A stretch of DNA of 64,000 nt from Hamadaea sp. (GTDB lineage: Bacteria; Actinomycetota; Actinomycetes; Mycobacteriales; Micromonosporaceae). A program made the translations under genes and the position numbers. Positions 28,281-37,300 of the stretch are shown here, piece by piece. The stretch is from NCBI RefSeq assembly GCF_013362815.1, contig NZ_JABFVK010000009.1, forward strand, positions 1-64,000. Direction: 5' to 3'. Under the pieces are notes generated by a model. It was not told the origin of the DNA. It ran no database searches and saw only the letters and a program-made list of their open reading frames with translations. Each line of letters starts with the position of its first letter. Position 1 is the stretch's first letter.

Positions 28281-29152
28281 TCGCCTTCACCGAGATCGCC
28301 GACCGGGTTCTCGTCGCGGTCGAGCCGATCGTGAACGTGAACGTGACCCTCGTGGTCGGCGACGGTCAGGCGATGCTGATCGACACCTTGTCCCACGACG
28401 AGCAGGCTCAGGAACTCCTCAGCGCCGTGCGCGGTGTGACCGGAGCGCCGCTGGTCGTCGTCAACACCCATCACCACTTCGACCACGCCTTCGGCAATTC
28501 GGTGGTGGCCGACGGGACGGGCGGCGGACAGCCGCCGCAGGACGCCGCGATCTGGGCCCACGAGGAGGCCGCGACACTGCTGCGCGACAAGGGCACGGTG
28601 CTCCAGCGCGAGTGGTACGAGGAGTTACTCCCGCAGGACCTCGACTTCGCCGACGCTGTCGGCAAGTGCGCGATCCGGCCGCCCGACCAGATCGTGCACA
28701 CGTCGGCGAGCCTCGACATCGGCGGCCGGAGCGTGACTCTCCGCCACCTCGGGCGTGGGCACACCGTCGGCGACCTCGTCGTCGAGATCCCCGACGCGGA
28801 CGTCGTCGTCGCGGGCGACCTGGTGGAGGAGGGCGCGCCGCCGGGATTCGGCGACTCCTTCCCCGTCTCGTGGCCGGACACGCTCGCCGCCCTGCTCTCC
28901 AGGCTGGGTCCGGACACCCGGGTCGTCCCCGGTCACGGTGCGGTCGTCGGCTTCGACTTCGTCCAGGCGCAGCACGGCGAACTGAGTCAGCTGTCCTGGC
29001 TCATCCGCGAAGCCCACGGCGACGGCGGCGACCCGCTCAGGGTCGCCCAGAAGGCGACGCTGACCCGGTTCGGCGAGCGCGGGCTGGCCGAAGCACGGCA
29101 TGCGGTCGTCCGTGGGTATGCCGAGCTCGAGCAGCCGTCGAACACCCGCTGA
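28277..29152 (+). CDS. Metallo-beta-lactamase-fold hydrolase
   Basis: A 291-residue MBL-fold enzyme. The metal motif reads NTHHHFDHAFGN (about 56-67), the HxHxDH pattern with both histidines and the aspartate. Later ligands are in HLGRGHTVGDLVV (about 158) and the VVPGHGAVV segment (about 215). Two metal ions, probably zinc, are expected; the fold covers lactonases, glyoxalase II and thioesterases. Coupled by ATGA to an FlK-like thioesterase, so the pair may act on the same thioester or its product; this is inference. Confidence 0.9.
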   Translation: MIAFTEIADRVLVAVEPIVNVNVTLVVGDGQAMLIDTLSHDEQAQELLSAVRGVTGAPLVVVNTHHHFDHAFGNSVVADGTGGGQPPQDAAIWAHEEAATLLRDKGTVLQREWYEELLPQDLDFADAVGKCAIRPPDQIVHTSASLDIGGRSVTLRHLGRGHTVGDLVVEIPDADVVVAGDLVEEGAPPGFGDSFPVSWPDTLAALLSRLGPDTRVVPGHGAVVGFDFVQAQHGELSQLSWLIREAHGDGGDPLRVAQKATLTRFGERGLAEARHAVVRGYAELEQPSNTR

Positions 29153-29174
29153 TCCGCGCACCGCTTGAGACGGG

Positions 29175-29216
29175 ACGCGAGACGGGCTACGGCGAGACGG
29201 GCTACGGCGAGACGTC
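29175..29216 (+). repeat. 15-bp tandem repeat between convergent genes
   Basis: CGAGACGGGCTACGG occurs twice in tandem, with a partial third copy CGAGACG and a degenerate one upstream. It fills the 49-bp gap between two convergent genes. Confidence 0.75.
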
Positions 29217-30140
29217 GGCGAGCGAAGGCATGGCGACCGCGCCACCCGGCCGGGCGGCCACATGAGCCGCGACGCGCAACGCGAACTGCAGAGCCGAGAT
29301 CCACGCCTGGTCCTCGTCCGGCAGCCCCGACGCCATCCGGTGCATCAACGCCGCCGCCACCGAGTCGCCGCATCCGGTCGTGTCGACCACCGGCCCCGGG
29401 TGGGCGGGCATACCGATGACGGTGTCTGTGTAGTGGATCGACGTCGCGGCGAACGCCGACGGCCGAGCGCCGCGATCGGGGCGTACCAGGACGGCACCGG
29501 CCGCTCCCAACGTCAGGACGACCGTACGCGCGCCGAGCGAGCGCAGCCGAAGTGCGGCGGAGACCGGCGAGAGATCCGGATAGAGCAGCCGCGCGTCGGC
29601 GTCGGATAGCTTCAGCAGATCCGCGGTCGCCACGAACTCCTCGACGATGGCGCGTACGCCGTCGACCCCGGCCGAGCCGAGCAGGAACGGCCGCAGGTTG
29701 GGGTCGAAGACCCGCTGCGGACCGGGAATCGCCCAGGCGGCCCGGGCGACCTCTACGAACGGAGTCAACAGCGCGATCGATCCACAGTAGAGGACCGCCG
29801 CCTCGGCGACCGTCACTGGATCGAGCTGCGGGATCGGCAGGTCGCCGTAGAACGAGAAGGACGGCTCAGCGCCTTGGAAGCTCGCCACCGCCAAAGGAGT
29901 CGGCCCGGGAGCCTCGGTGACGTCGGTCAATGCGACTCCGGCCGAGGTCAGCAGGCCCAAGACGGTGGTCGCGAACGGATCGGTGCCCACTCCCGAGACG
30001 AGGCGAGTGGGCGTACCGAGCCGGGCGAGGCCGGCGGCGACGTTGAGGGGCGCGCCGCCGACCGCCGGACGGAAACTCCCGTCCGGCTGTTCGAGCAGAT
30101 CTATGAGTGCTTCACCGAGGACGACCGCCGAGGGGGGCAT
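29202..30140 (-). CDS. PfkB-family carbohydrate kinase (fructokinase-like)
   Basis: A 312-residue ribokinase-fold sugar kinase starting MPPSAVVLGEALIDLLEQ, close to fructokinases. It has the N-terminal glycine pair GGAPLNVAAGLARLG (about 28-42), and the C-terminal signature DTTGCGDSVAAAL (about 255-267), where the aspartate of GCGD is the catalytic base and the glycines form the anion hole. The usual spelling is GAGD; the cysteine is a mild change. It begins 7 bp after the asnB stop on the same strand, so they probably share a transcript. Confidence 0.9.
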   Translation of the reverse strand: MPPSAVVLGEALIDLLEQPDGSFRPAVGGAPLNVAAGLARLGTPTRLVSGVGTDPFATTVLGLLTSAGVALTDVTEAPGPTPLAVASFQGAEPSFSFYGDLPIPQLDPVTVAEAAVLYCGSIALLTPFVEVARAAWAIPGPQRVFDPNLRPFLLGSAGVDGVRAIVEEFVATADLLKLSDADARLLYPDLSPVSAALRLRSLGARTVVLTLGAAGAVLVRPDRGARPSAFAATSIHYTDTVIGMPAHPGPVVDTTGCGDSVAAALMHRMASGLPDEDQAWISALQFALRVAAHVAARPGGAVAMPSLADVSP

Positions 30141-30147
30141 GGGCGGC

Positions 30148-32091
30148 TCAGGAGACCATGGATCCGACGACCGGCTTGGTGAGCAGTGCCGACTGGTTCC
30201 GGGAGATGCCCGGGTCGAGCGTCCGCGCGACGAAGATGGCGTGCCAGATGCAGAAGACCAGCACGGTCCAGATCTTGCGGGAGTGGTCGGCGGTGCCCGC
30301 CTTGTGCTCCTGCAGCAGCTTGTCGGCGTACGCCAGATCGAGCAGCTCGCCGGCGCCGGAGGTGGCCATGACGTGCCGGGCCCAGTCGTACATCTCGCCG
30401 GCCAGCCAGACGCGGGTGGGCGTCGGGAAGCCCAGCTTCTTCCGGTTGACGATGGCGGGCGGCACCACCTGCTGCAACGCCTGGCGCATCGCGTACTTCG
30501 TCTGCTCCGAACGCGGCGGCAGCTTCAGGTCGACCGGGATGATCGAGGCGATGTCGAAGACCTCCTTGTCCAGGAAGGGCACCCGCAGTTCGAGCGAGTG
30601 CGCCATGGACATGCGGTCGGCCTTGACGAGGATGTCCCCGCGCAGCCAGGTGTAAAGGTCGACGTACTGCATGGTGGTGACGTCGTCCAGGTCGGGGACC
30701 TCGGCGTAGATGGGCGCGGTGACGTCGGTGTAGCGGACCGACGGGTCGTAGCGGCGCATCAGCTTCTGCTTCTCGGCCTCGGTGAACATCCGGGCGTTGC
30801 CGTAGTAGCGGGCCTCGATCGGGGTGGTGCCCCGTTCCAGGAAGCTCTTGCCCTTGACGCCCTGCGGGATGACCTTGGAGACCGCGCGCAGGCCCTTCTG
30901 GACCGGGTCGGGCAGGTCGTTCACCATCGCAAGGGACAGCGGCTCGCGGTAGATCGTGTAGCCGCCGAAGAACTCGTCGGCGCCCTCGCCGGACAGCACG
31001 ACCGTGACGTGCTCGGCGGCCTTCTTCGCAACGAAGTACAGCGGGACGAGCGCCGGGTCGGCGACCGGGTCGTCGAGGTGCCAGATGATCTTCGGCAGCG
31101 CCTCCATCATCTCGGCCGGCCCGATCTTGGTCGGGATCGTGGTGACGTCGAGGTGGCGGGCCGAGTCCTGGGCTACGTCGATCTCCGAGTAGCCGTCGAC
31201 GTCGAAGCCGACCGTGAAGGTCAGGATGTTCGGGTTGAACTCGCGGGCCAGCGCCACCACCGCGGTCGAGTCGATGCCGCTCGACAGGAACGCGCCGACC
31301 GGCACGTCCGAGCGCATGTGCATGCGTACGCTCTCCCGCAGCGTCTCGCGAATGCGCGCGTACAGCAGCTCGGGGTTGTCGGTGGGGGTCGGCCGGAAGG
31401 TCGGCTGGTAATACCGGCGAGTGCGGACGCCCTCGGCGGCCGACCACGAGAGGCACTCCCCTGAACCGATCCGCGCGATGCCCTTGTGCAGGGTGCGAGG
31501 CTCCGGAACGTATTGCAGGGTCAGGTAGTGCGACAGGTTGGCGGCGTCGATCCCGTTGTCGCCGGCCTCCGCGGAGGGGGCGAACGGCAGCAGCGCCTTC
31601 TTCTCGCTGGCGAGGTAGAGCCCATCCGGGGTGGTCAGGTAGTGCATCGGCTTGATGCCGAACTGGTCGCGCGCGCCGAACGCGCGCTGCTCCTGCCGGT
31701 CCCAGATGACGAAGGCGAACATGCCGCGCAGCCGGTCGAGGACGGCCTCACCCCAGTAGTGGAACCCCGCGACGACCGCCTCGCCGTCACCGTTGGTCGA
31801 GAACTCGGCCCCGAACTCGCGGGCCAGCTCGTCGCGCAGCTCCAGGTAGTTGTAGATCTCGCCGTTGAAGGTCAGGACGTAGCGGCCGTGGAGGTAGTGG
31901 ATCGGCTCGTGGGACAGTGCCACGTCGATGATCGACAGCCGCTTGTGGGCGAAGATCGCGTCCGCGCCGACCAGCTCCAGGCCGGTGTCGTCGGGCCCAC
32001 GGTGGTGCAGGCACTCGAGCGCCCCGGACAGGGCCTGCTCGTGCCGGTACGCGTCGCCGGTGGCGCTGAAGAAGGCAAGGATCCCGCACAT
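30148..32091 (-). CDS. asnB: Asparagine synthetase (glutamine-hydrolysing)
   Basis: Makes asparagine from aspartate, ATP and glutamine ammonia. I start at ATG 32091 so that the mature chain begins with the nucleophile cysteine (MCGILAFF); the frame's earlier codon at 32100 would bury it. The product is 647 residues with an N-terminal glutaminase domain (about 1-200, RLSIIDV and NGEIYNY motifs) and a synthetase domain with the pyrophosphate loop SSGIDSTAVVALA (about 260). Length and motifs are normal for AsnB; the alternative of a natural-product amidotransferase is less likely as no such cluster surrounds it. Confidence 0.93.
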   Translation of the reverse strand: MCGILAFFSATGDAYRHEQALSGALECLHHRGPDDTGLELVGADAIFAHKRLSIIDVALSHEPIHYLHGRYVLTFNGEIYNYLELRDELAREFGAEFSTNGDGEAVVAGFHYWGEAVLDRLRGMFAFVIWDRQEQRAFGARDQFGIKPMHYLTTPDGLYLASEKKALLPFAPSAEAGDNGIDAANLSHYLTLQYVPEPRTLHKGIARIGSGECLSWSAAEGVRTRRYYQPTFRPTPTDNPELLYARIRETLRESVRMHMRSDVPVGAFLSSGIDSTAVVALAREFNPNILTFTVGFDVDGYSEIDVAQDSARHLDVTTIPTKIGPAEMMEALPKIIWHLDDPVADPALVPLYFVAKKAAEHVTVVLSGEGADEFFGGYTIYREPLSLAMVNDLPDPVQKGLRAVSKVIPQGVKGKSFLERGTTPIEARYYGNARMFTEAEKQKLMRRYDPSVRYTDVTAPIYAEVPDLDDVTTMQYVDLYTWLRGDILVKADRMSMAHSLELRVPFLDKEVFDIASIIPVDLKLPPRSEQTKYAMRQALQQVVPPAIVNRKKLGFPTPTRVWLAGEMYDWARHVMATSGAGELLDLAYADKLLQEHKAGTADHSRKIWTVLVFCIWHAIFVARTLDPGISRNQSALLTKPVVGSMVS

Positions 32092-32241
32092 GGCCACCAT
32101 CTTGTCACGCGAGTGATCGCGAGCGGGCCAACCCCCGCCGCCGAGACATCCCGGTCGGCGATTATGCGGCGTTCAAGATCCGGGTAGGGTCGAGACCAGG
32201 TGACACCACGGCAGGTGGACACCACAGGGAGGTACATCACC

Positions 32242-33735
32242 ATGACCGAGGCCGACCAGGCCGCCCCGACCGCTGCCGACACCGAGGCAGGCAACGGGAA
32301 GACCAAATCCCAGCAGACCCACGACCCGGCGTACCCGGAGAAGTTCCTGGAGTTCATGCGGACCGGATGGCGGGACGCGGAGCTTTCGGTGACCGGAGCC
32401 GACGGAGCGCCGAACTACGCCGCGCGCCGCGCGCGGCTGGCCGCCGCCTTCCCGGGCGAGACGCTCGTGATCCCCAGCGGGCACGAGAAGGTGCGGGCCA
32501 ACGACACCGGCTACAACTACCGGCCGGGCAGCGACTTCTTCTACCTCACGGGCGAGTTCGACCCCGAGAGCGTCCTGGTCGTCCGCCCCGACGGCGAGGC
32601 CACGCTCTTCGTCCGGCCGCGCTCCCCGCGCGACACCGACGAGTTCTTCAAGGACCGCATGTACGGCGAGCTGTGGATCGGCCGCCGGCACACGCTGTCC
32701 GAGAAGGCGGCCGAGCTCGGCGTCAAGACGGCCGACCTGGCCGGGCTGCCCGAGGTGCTGGCCGGGCTGACCGCCAAGGGCACCCGGGTGCTGCGCGGCT
32801 TCGACCCGGGCGTCGACGCCGCCGTGCTGCCGTGGAAGGCGGCCGACCTGGACCGCGACCGCGAGCTGGCTTGGACGATCTCCGAGCACAAGCTGGTCAA
32901 GGACGCCTGGGAGATCGCCCAGCTCCAGGACGCCATCGACGCCACGGTGCGCGGTTTCGAAGACGTCGCCCGCATTCTGCCGGCCGACAGCGCCGTGTCC
33001 GAGCGCCTCATCGAGGGCGTCTTCGGGCTGCGAGCGCGCCACGACGGCAACGACGTCGGCTATTCGTCGATCGTCGGCAACGGCGCCCACGCCACGATCC
33101 TGCACTGGATCCGCAACGACGGGCGTACGCGGCCGGGCGATCTGCTGCTCATGGACATGGGCGTGGAGAACCGCAACCTCTACACCGCCGACGTGACCCG
33201 GACGGTGCCGGTGAACGGCCGCTTCACCCCGCTCCAGAAGCAGGTCTACGACATCGTGTACGCCTCGCAGCAGGCCGGCATGGACTTCATCAAGCCGGGC
33301 GTGAAATTCGAGGACGTGCATACGACCTGCATGCGGGTGCTCGCCGAGGGCCTGCACGACCTGGGCATCCTGCCCGTCTCGGTCGAAGAGGCGATGGCGA
33401 AGGACTCGATGCTCTACCGCCGGTGGACGCTGCACGGCTTCGGCCACATGCTCGGCATCGACGTGCACGACTGCGCCAACGCCCGCACGGAGCACTACAA
33501 CAAGGGCGAGCTCAACGAGGGTTACGTGCTGACGGTCGAGCCCGGGTTGTACTTCCAGGCCGAGGACGAGCTGGTGCCCGAGGAGCTGCGCGGCGTCGGC
33601 GTACGCATCGAGGACGACGTCATGGTGACCGCCGAGGGCTGCGTCAACCTTTCCGGCGAGCTGCCCCGGACCAGCGCCGAGGTCGAGACCTGGCTGGCCG
33701 AGCAGCGGGAAGCCGGGCCGCGTCTGCCCAGCTGA
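32242..33735 (+). CDS. pepP: Xaa-Pro aminopeptidase (M24B, PepP-type)
   Basis: Removes an N-terminal residue before proline, using two metal ions. The 497-residue product from ATG 32242 follows GGGAGG at good spacing; the GTG at 32200 would add a non-conserved tail. It has an N-terminal AMP_N domain (about 40-190) and a pita-bread catalytic domain. Ligands visible are the aspartates in LLMDMGVE and YTADVTRTVPV, histidine in HGFGHMLGIDVHD, and glutamates in VEPGLYF and VRIEDDVMVT. Divergent from asnB with a shared promoter region of about 150 bp. Confidence 0.94.
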   Translation: MTEADQAAPTAADTEAGNGKTKSQQTHDPAYPEKFLEFMRTGWRDAELSVTGADGAPNYAARRARLAAAFPGETLVIPSGHEKVRANDTGYNYRPGSDFFYLTGEFDPESVLVVRPDGEATLFVRPRSPRDTDEFFKDRMYGELWIGRRHTLSEKAAELGVKTADLAGLPEVLAGLTAKGTRVLRGFDPGVDAAVLPWKAADLDRDRELAWTISEHKLVKDAWEIAQLQDAIDATVRGFEDVARILPADSAVSERLIEGVFGLRARHDGNDVGYSSIVGNGAHATILHWIRNDGRTRPGDLLLMDMGVENRNLYTADVTRTVPVNGRFTPLQKQVYDIVYASQQAGMDFIKPGVKFEDVHTTCMRVLAEGLHDLGILPVSVEEAMAKDSMLYRRWTLHGFGHMLGIDVHDCANARTEHYNKGELNEGYVLTVEPGLYFQAEDELVPEELRGVGVRIEDDVMVTAEGCVNLSGELPRTSAEVETWLAEQREAGPRLPS

Positions 33736-33855
33736 ACCTTAAGACGAGAGTACGCGTACCTCCCTGCGCGAACTCTTTTCGCAAACACCCTCCACACCAT
33801 CGACGATGTGCCTACGCTCAAGGCGAAGGCACTCAAGGTGTGGGGGGTGTTTCGC

Positions 33856-33933
33856 GTGTTCATCGGACTGTTCGTGGGTCTGGGTTGTCATCTGCTGCAG
33901 ATCGGCCCGTTGTGGATCCACATCGGCGGATAA
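33856..33933 (+). CDS. Predicted 25-residue hydrophobic peptide (sORF 1)
   Basis: GTG 33856 opens a 25-codon frame, MFIGLFVGLGCHLLQIGPLW then IHIGG, ending TAA. A purine-rich GTGGGGGGTG run lies just upstream. Mostly hydrophobic with one Cys, two His and a Gly-rich body, long enough for one short membrane helix. It is too short for ordinary gene calling. A similar-sized peptide follows 170 bp later. Function unknown; it could also be a leader peptide or a non-gene. Confidence 0.4.
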   Translation: MFIGLFVGLGCHLLQIGPLWIHIGG

Positions 33934-34103
33934 ACACTTGACCGCCGCCCGCCGCCGTGACGTCGAGGCTCCGGCGGCGGTCGGCTGTCCGGACTCCTTT
34001 CCGTCTGGCCCGGCGACCCGCGTGTCTTGTCACGATATGTCCGACTTAGTTCACGTAGAGTGATCGCGGCCTGGGGAACGGCTCAACTACAAGGGAGTTC
34101 TCC

Positions 34104-34184
34104 GTGGGTCTCATCGGCAGTCTGCTCTGGTCGGTCGGCGTCACCGTGTACTCGGTGCTCTGCGCCGTCTTCCACATCCTCTGA
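34104..34184 (+). CDS. Predicted 26-residue hydrophobic peptide (sORF 2)
   Basis: GTG 34104 opens MGLIGSLLWSVGVTVYSVLC then AVFHIL, ending TGA. It is preceded by AAGGGAG at ideal distance, and a -10-like TAGAGT lies at 34056-34061, so transcription and translation signals are both plausible. It is a single amphipathic-to-hydrophobic helix, with Cys and His near the C-terminus. Reminiscent of small membrane peptides or hydrophobic toxins, but no antitoxin RNA is evident. Confidence is better than for sORF 1 because of the ribosome site. Confidence 0.5.
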   Translation: MGLIGSLLWSVGVTVYSVLCAVFHIL

Positions 34185-34215
34185 CGATCCCGCGGCGCGA
34201 TCCGCCGCGAAGAGG

Positions 34216-34280
34216 GCGCTGGATCAGGGATCCGGGCCGAATCATCATCCAAGATTCGACCGAGAACCCTGATCCAGCGC
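34216..34280. repeat. 65-bp palindrome, copy 2
   Basis: Same length and ends as the copy at 15406-15470 (GCGCTGGATCAGGG ... CCCTGATCCAGCGC). The right arm is near-identical to copy 1 while the left arm has drifted (GATCCGGGCCGAATC). Lies after sORF 2 and before the convergent amylase gene end. Confidence 0.85.
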
Positions 34281-34348
34281 CCGAAAAGCCAGCGCCCGAA
34301 AAGCCAGCGCCGGAAGCGCCGGCGCCCGAGAAGCCGGCGCCAAGCGCC
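34276..34348. repeat. 15-bp tandem repeat (about 4.9 copies)
   Basis: Unit AGCGCCCGAAAAGCC at 34276-34290 and 34291-34305, then degenerate copies to 34348. Starts inside the last five bases of the 65-bp palindrome and ends four bases before the amylase stop codon. Confidence 0.85.
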
Positions 34349-34352
34349 TAAG

Positions 34353-37300
34353 TTACGGCGACACGAAGACCGTGACCGACCGAGCCGGCACGCTGAAAGC
34401 CGAGCCGAAAGCGGAGGCCGAGCGAAGCGAGGCGTCAGCGGACGAAGCGAGAACGGGGTGCAGCGCGAAGGACCAGCCCAGCCCCGGAATCGACTGCGTC
34501 ACCGGCTCCGCCTTGCTGTTGAAGATCACCACGTACCGACCGAACCGGCCGCCGAGCCCCCGAGCGTCGAGCGACATCGCGATCACCCCGGCCTGAGCCG
34601 AAGAGGTGCCGGACACGGGGAACGACACCCGAGACTGCACCGACGCAGCCGTGGGCAGGCTGAACACCGGTGAGGACGACCGGATCCGCAGCAGTTCGGC
34701 GTACCGGGCGGCGGCCAGGTTGATCACGTCGCAGGAAGGCACCAGCGAGGGATCGGCCAGCAAGGGCCGCCCATAACTCCAGCGCGACGAGTTGTCGGCC
34801 GCCGTCGGGAGCCCACGGCCGAACCCGTTGCCGGACGAGCAATCCCATTGGACCGCATTGAACCAGTCCCCGGAGTTGTAGGAGTTCTTGTCCAGCGACT
34901 TGGAGCGCAGCCGGTCCGACCCCAGCGTCACGAACCCGGTGCCCTGCGAGAACACGACGGTGGACAACGCCAGCACCTGCATCCGCGCTCGATCGACCGG
35001 AGAAGTGGACCGAGGCAGCTTGTACGCCAAAGCGTCGTACAGGATCTCGTTGTCATGCGCGTCCACGTAGGTGACCGCCTCCGACGGCGAGGCTGCGTAC
35101 CCGGCCGGGGACCCGTTGTAGTCGACCTGGTCACCGCGGACGAGAGCCCCCGACGACGACCGGAACTCGTAGGCGGCCAGGTTTCCCGCCAGCCCGAGCT
35201 GAATCAGATCCTGTGCGTGCGCCAACGCGGCCGGATCGGTCAGGCCGGAGGCGAAGCCCTGGATGCCGGGGTCGGCGTCGAACGGTCCGCCACCGCGTAC
35301 GGCGTCGCGCAGCCGGTCGGTGAAGGTGCCGATCCCGGTGCCGGCCATGTTCCGCTGGGTCGCCTGGACGAACCGGGCGTTGTTCGCGACCTCTCCGAAA
35401 TCCCAGCCTTCGCCGTAGAGCAGGATCGCCTTCCCGTCCACCCCGTCCTTCGCCGTCGTCAACGCGTCCAAGGCATGGCGTACGGCCAAGATGTTGGCGC
35501 GCGGATGGTGTCCCATGAGGTCGAACCGGAAACCGTCCACCTTGTACTCACGGGCCCACGTGACGATCGAGTCGACCACGAGCTTGCCCATCATGGCGTG
35601 CTCCGGAGCCGTGTTCGCGCAGCACGTCGAGTTCGCGACCGTGCCGTCGTCGAGCAGGCGCTGGTAGTAGCCCGGCACGATCTGGTCCAGGATCGAGCCC
35701 GGTGCGACGCCCGACGCCGAGGTGTGGTTGTAGACGACGTCCGCGACGACTCGCAGCCCGGCGTTGTTCACGCCCTGCACCATCTGCCGGTATTCCAGCG
35801 TGCGCGACGCGGGCGACACGGCGTACCCGCCCTCGGGGACGGTGTAATGCAACGGGTCGTAGCCCCAGTTGTAACCGTCCGTGTCGCGTACCGCCGCCAC
35901 GCAGGCCTGCTGCTGGTCCGAGTCCGGCGCCATCGAGGCCAGGTCGCAGGCCGGCGTGGCCTGCGCCGACCGCTCCTCCGGGGTGGAGGCGAAGTCGAAC
36001 GTCGGCAACAGATGCAGATGCGTCACGCCCGCCGCCGCAAGCTCCCGCAGGTGGGACATTCCCGCCGACGAGGACGCCATGAACGCCTGGTAGGTCCCGC
36101 GTGCGGACGAAGGAACGGTGGTGTCGGCGATCGAGAAGTCCCGCACCGAGACCTCCTGGATCTGCGGGCGGCCGGTCAGGGCCGGCTTGCGCAGGGAGTC
36201 CCAGCCGGCCGGCTTCTGATCGCCGAGCGAGACGATCTGGCTCGCAGAAGAGTTGACGGCCAACGCGAGCGAGTAGGGATCGGTCACGCTGGCGGTGACG
36301 AAGGTGTGGGTCGCCGGCTGCCACGCCGTCACCCGGAACCGGTAGAACTTCCCCTTCCACGACACCGGACCGGCCGCTCGCCAAACGCCCGTGGCGTCGT
36401 CGCGCGTCATCGGCACCAGGTCCGGCGTACCGGTCGGCGTCGACATCAGTTCCAGCTGCACGCGGCGGGCGGTCGGGGCCCAGACCGAGATCCGCGTCTG
36501 CTCCCGCGTCAGGGCCGGCCCCAGCTTCGTGCCGCTCGCGGCGGCGTACACGTCGTCCAGGACCCCGGGCAGCTGCACGCCCGTCGCCGACAACAGGTTG
36601 CCGTCGTGGTCGCTCTCGGCCACGACCAGCTGCGCGGTCAGCGCGGCCTTGATCTTCTTCAGGTCCGCGCTCAATCCAAAGGAGTGATACGCCCAAAGGT
36701 GCGGATAGGCAACGCGTTGTGCTTCGGTGAGCCCGTCGGCCCGCGCGTTCAACCGGATCGTGGTGAAGTCGCCGGTCAGGTGCCCGTCGGCCACCCCGAG
36801 ACCACCGTCCGGGGCGATGACGAGGTCGTAGACCTTGCCGTCGGTTTCCCCCTTGTTCCATACGATCGTGGACCGGTCGATCCACTGCGCATAACTGTGA
36901 CCGAGGTCGATGTCCTTCGGCGCGCTCTTCACCAGCGGACGCAGATAGCCGGGCGTCTGCTGCTGGAGCCAGACTTCGTTGCCGCTCGTGGCGAAGGTGA
37001 GCTTCTGGTCGGCTGGAAGATCCTTCTCGTCACCCTTGTGAAGGATGTAACTTAGTGCGGTGGCTCCGGCGGCCAGCGGCACCCGCCAGTACGCCCCGTA
37101 GGCGTCCGTGCCGGTGGGCGGCATCGGCGTACCCCAGTCGGTGGGAGCGGCCGCGCCGTCCCAGAGGTGGAGTCCCCAGCCGTCGTAGTCACCGGCCGAC
37201 CGGCGGTAGTGCAGCACCGCCACATGCGAGGCGGCCGCCTCCGAGGCGTACACGGCGTTCTCGCCGCCGGTCACGAAGGCGTCCGCACCCTGCGTCGGGT

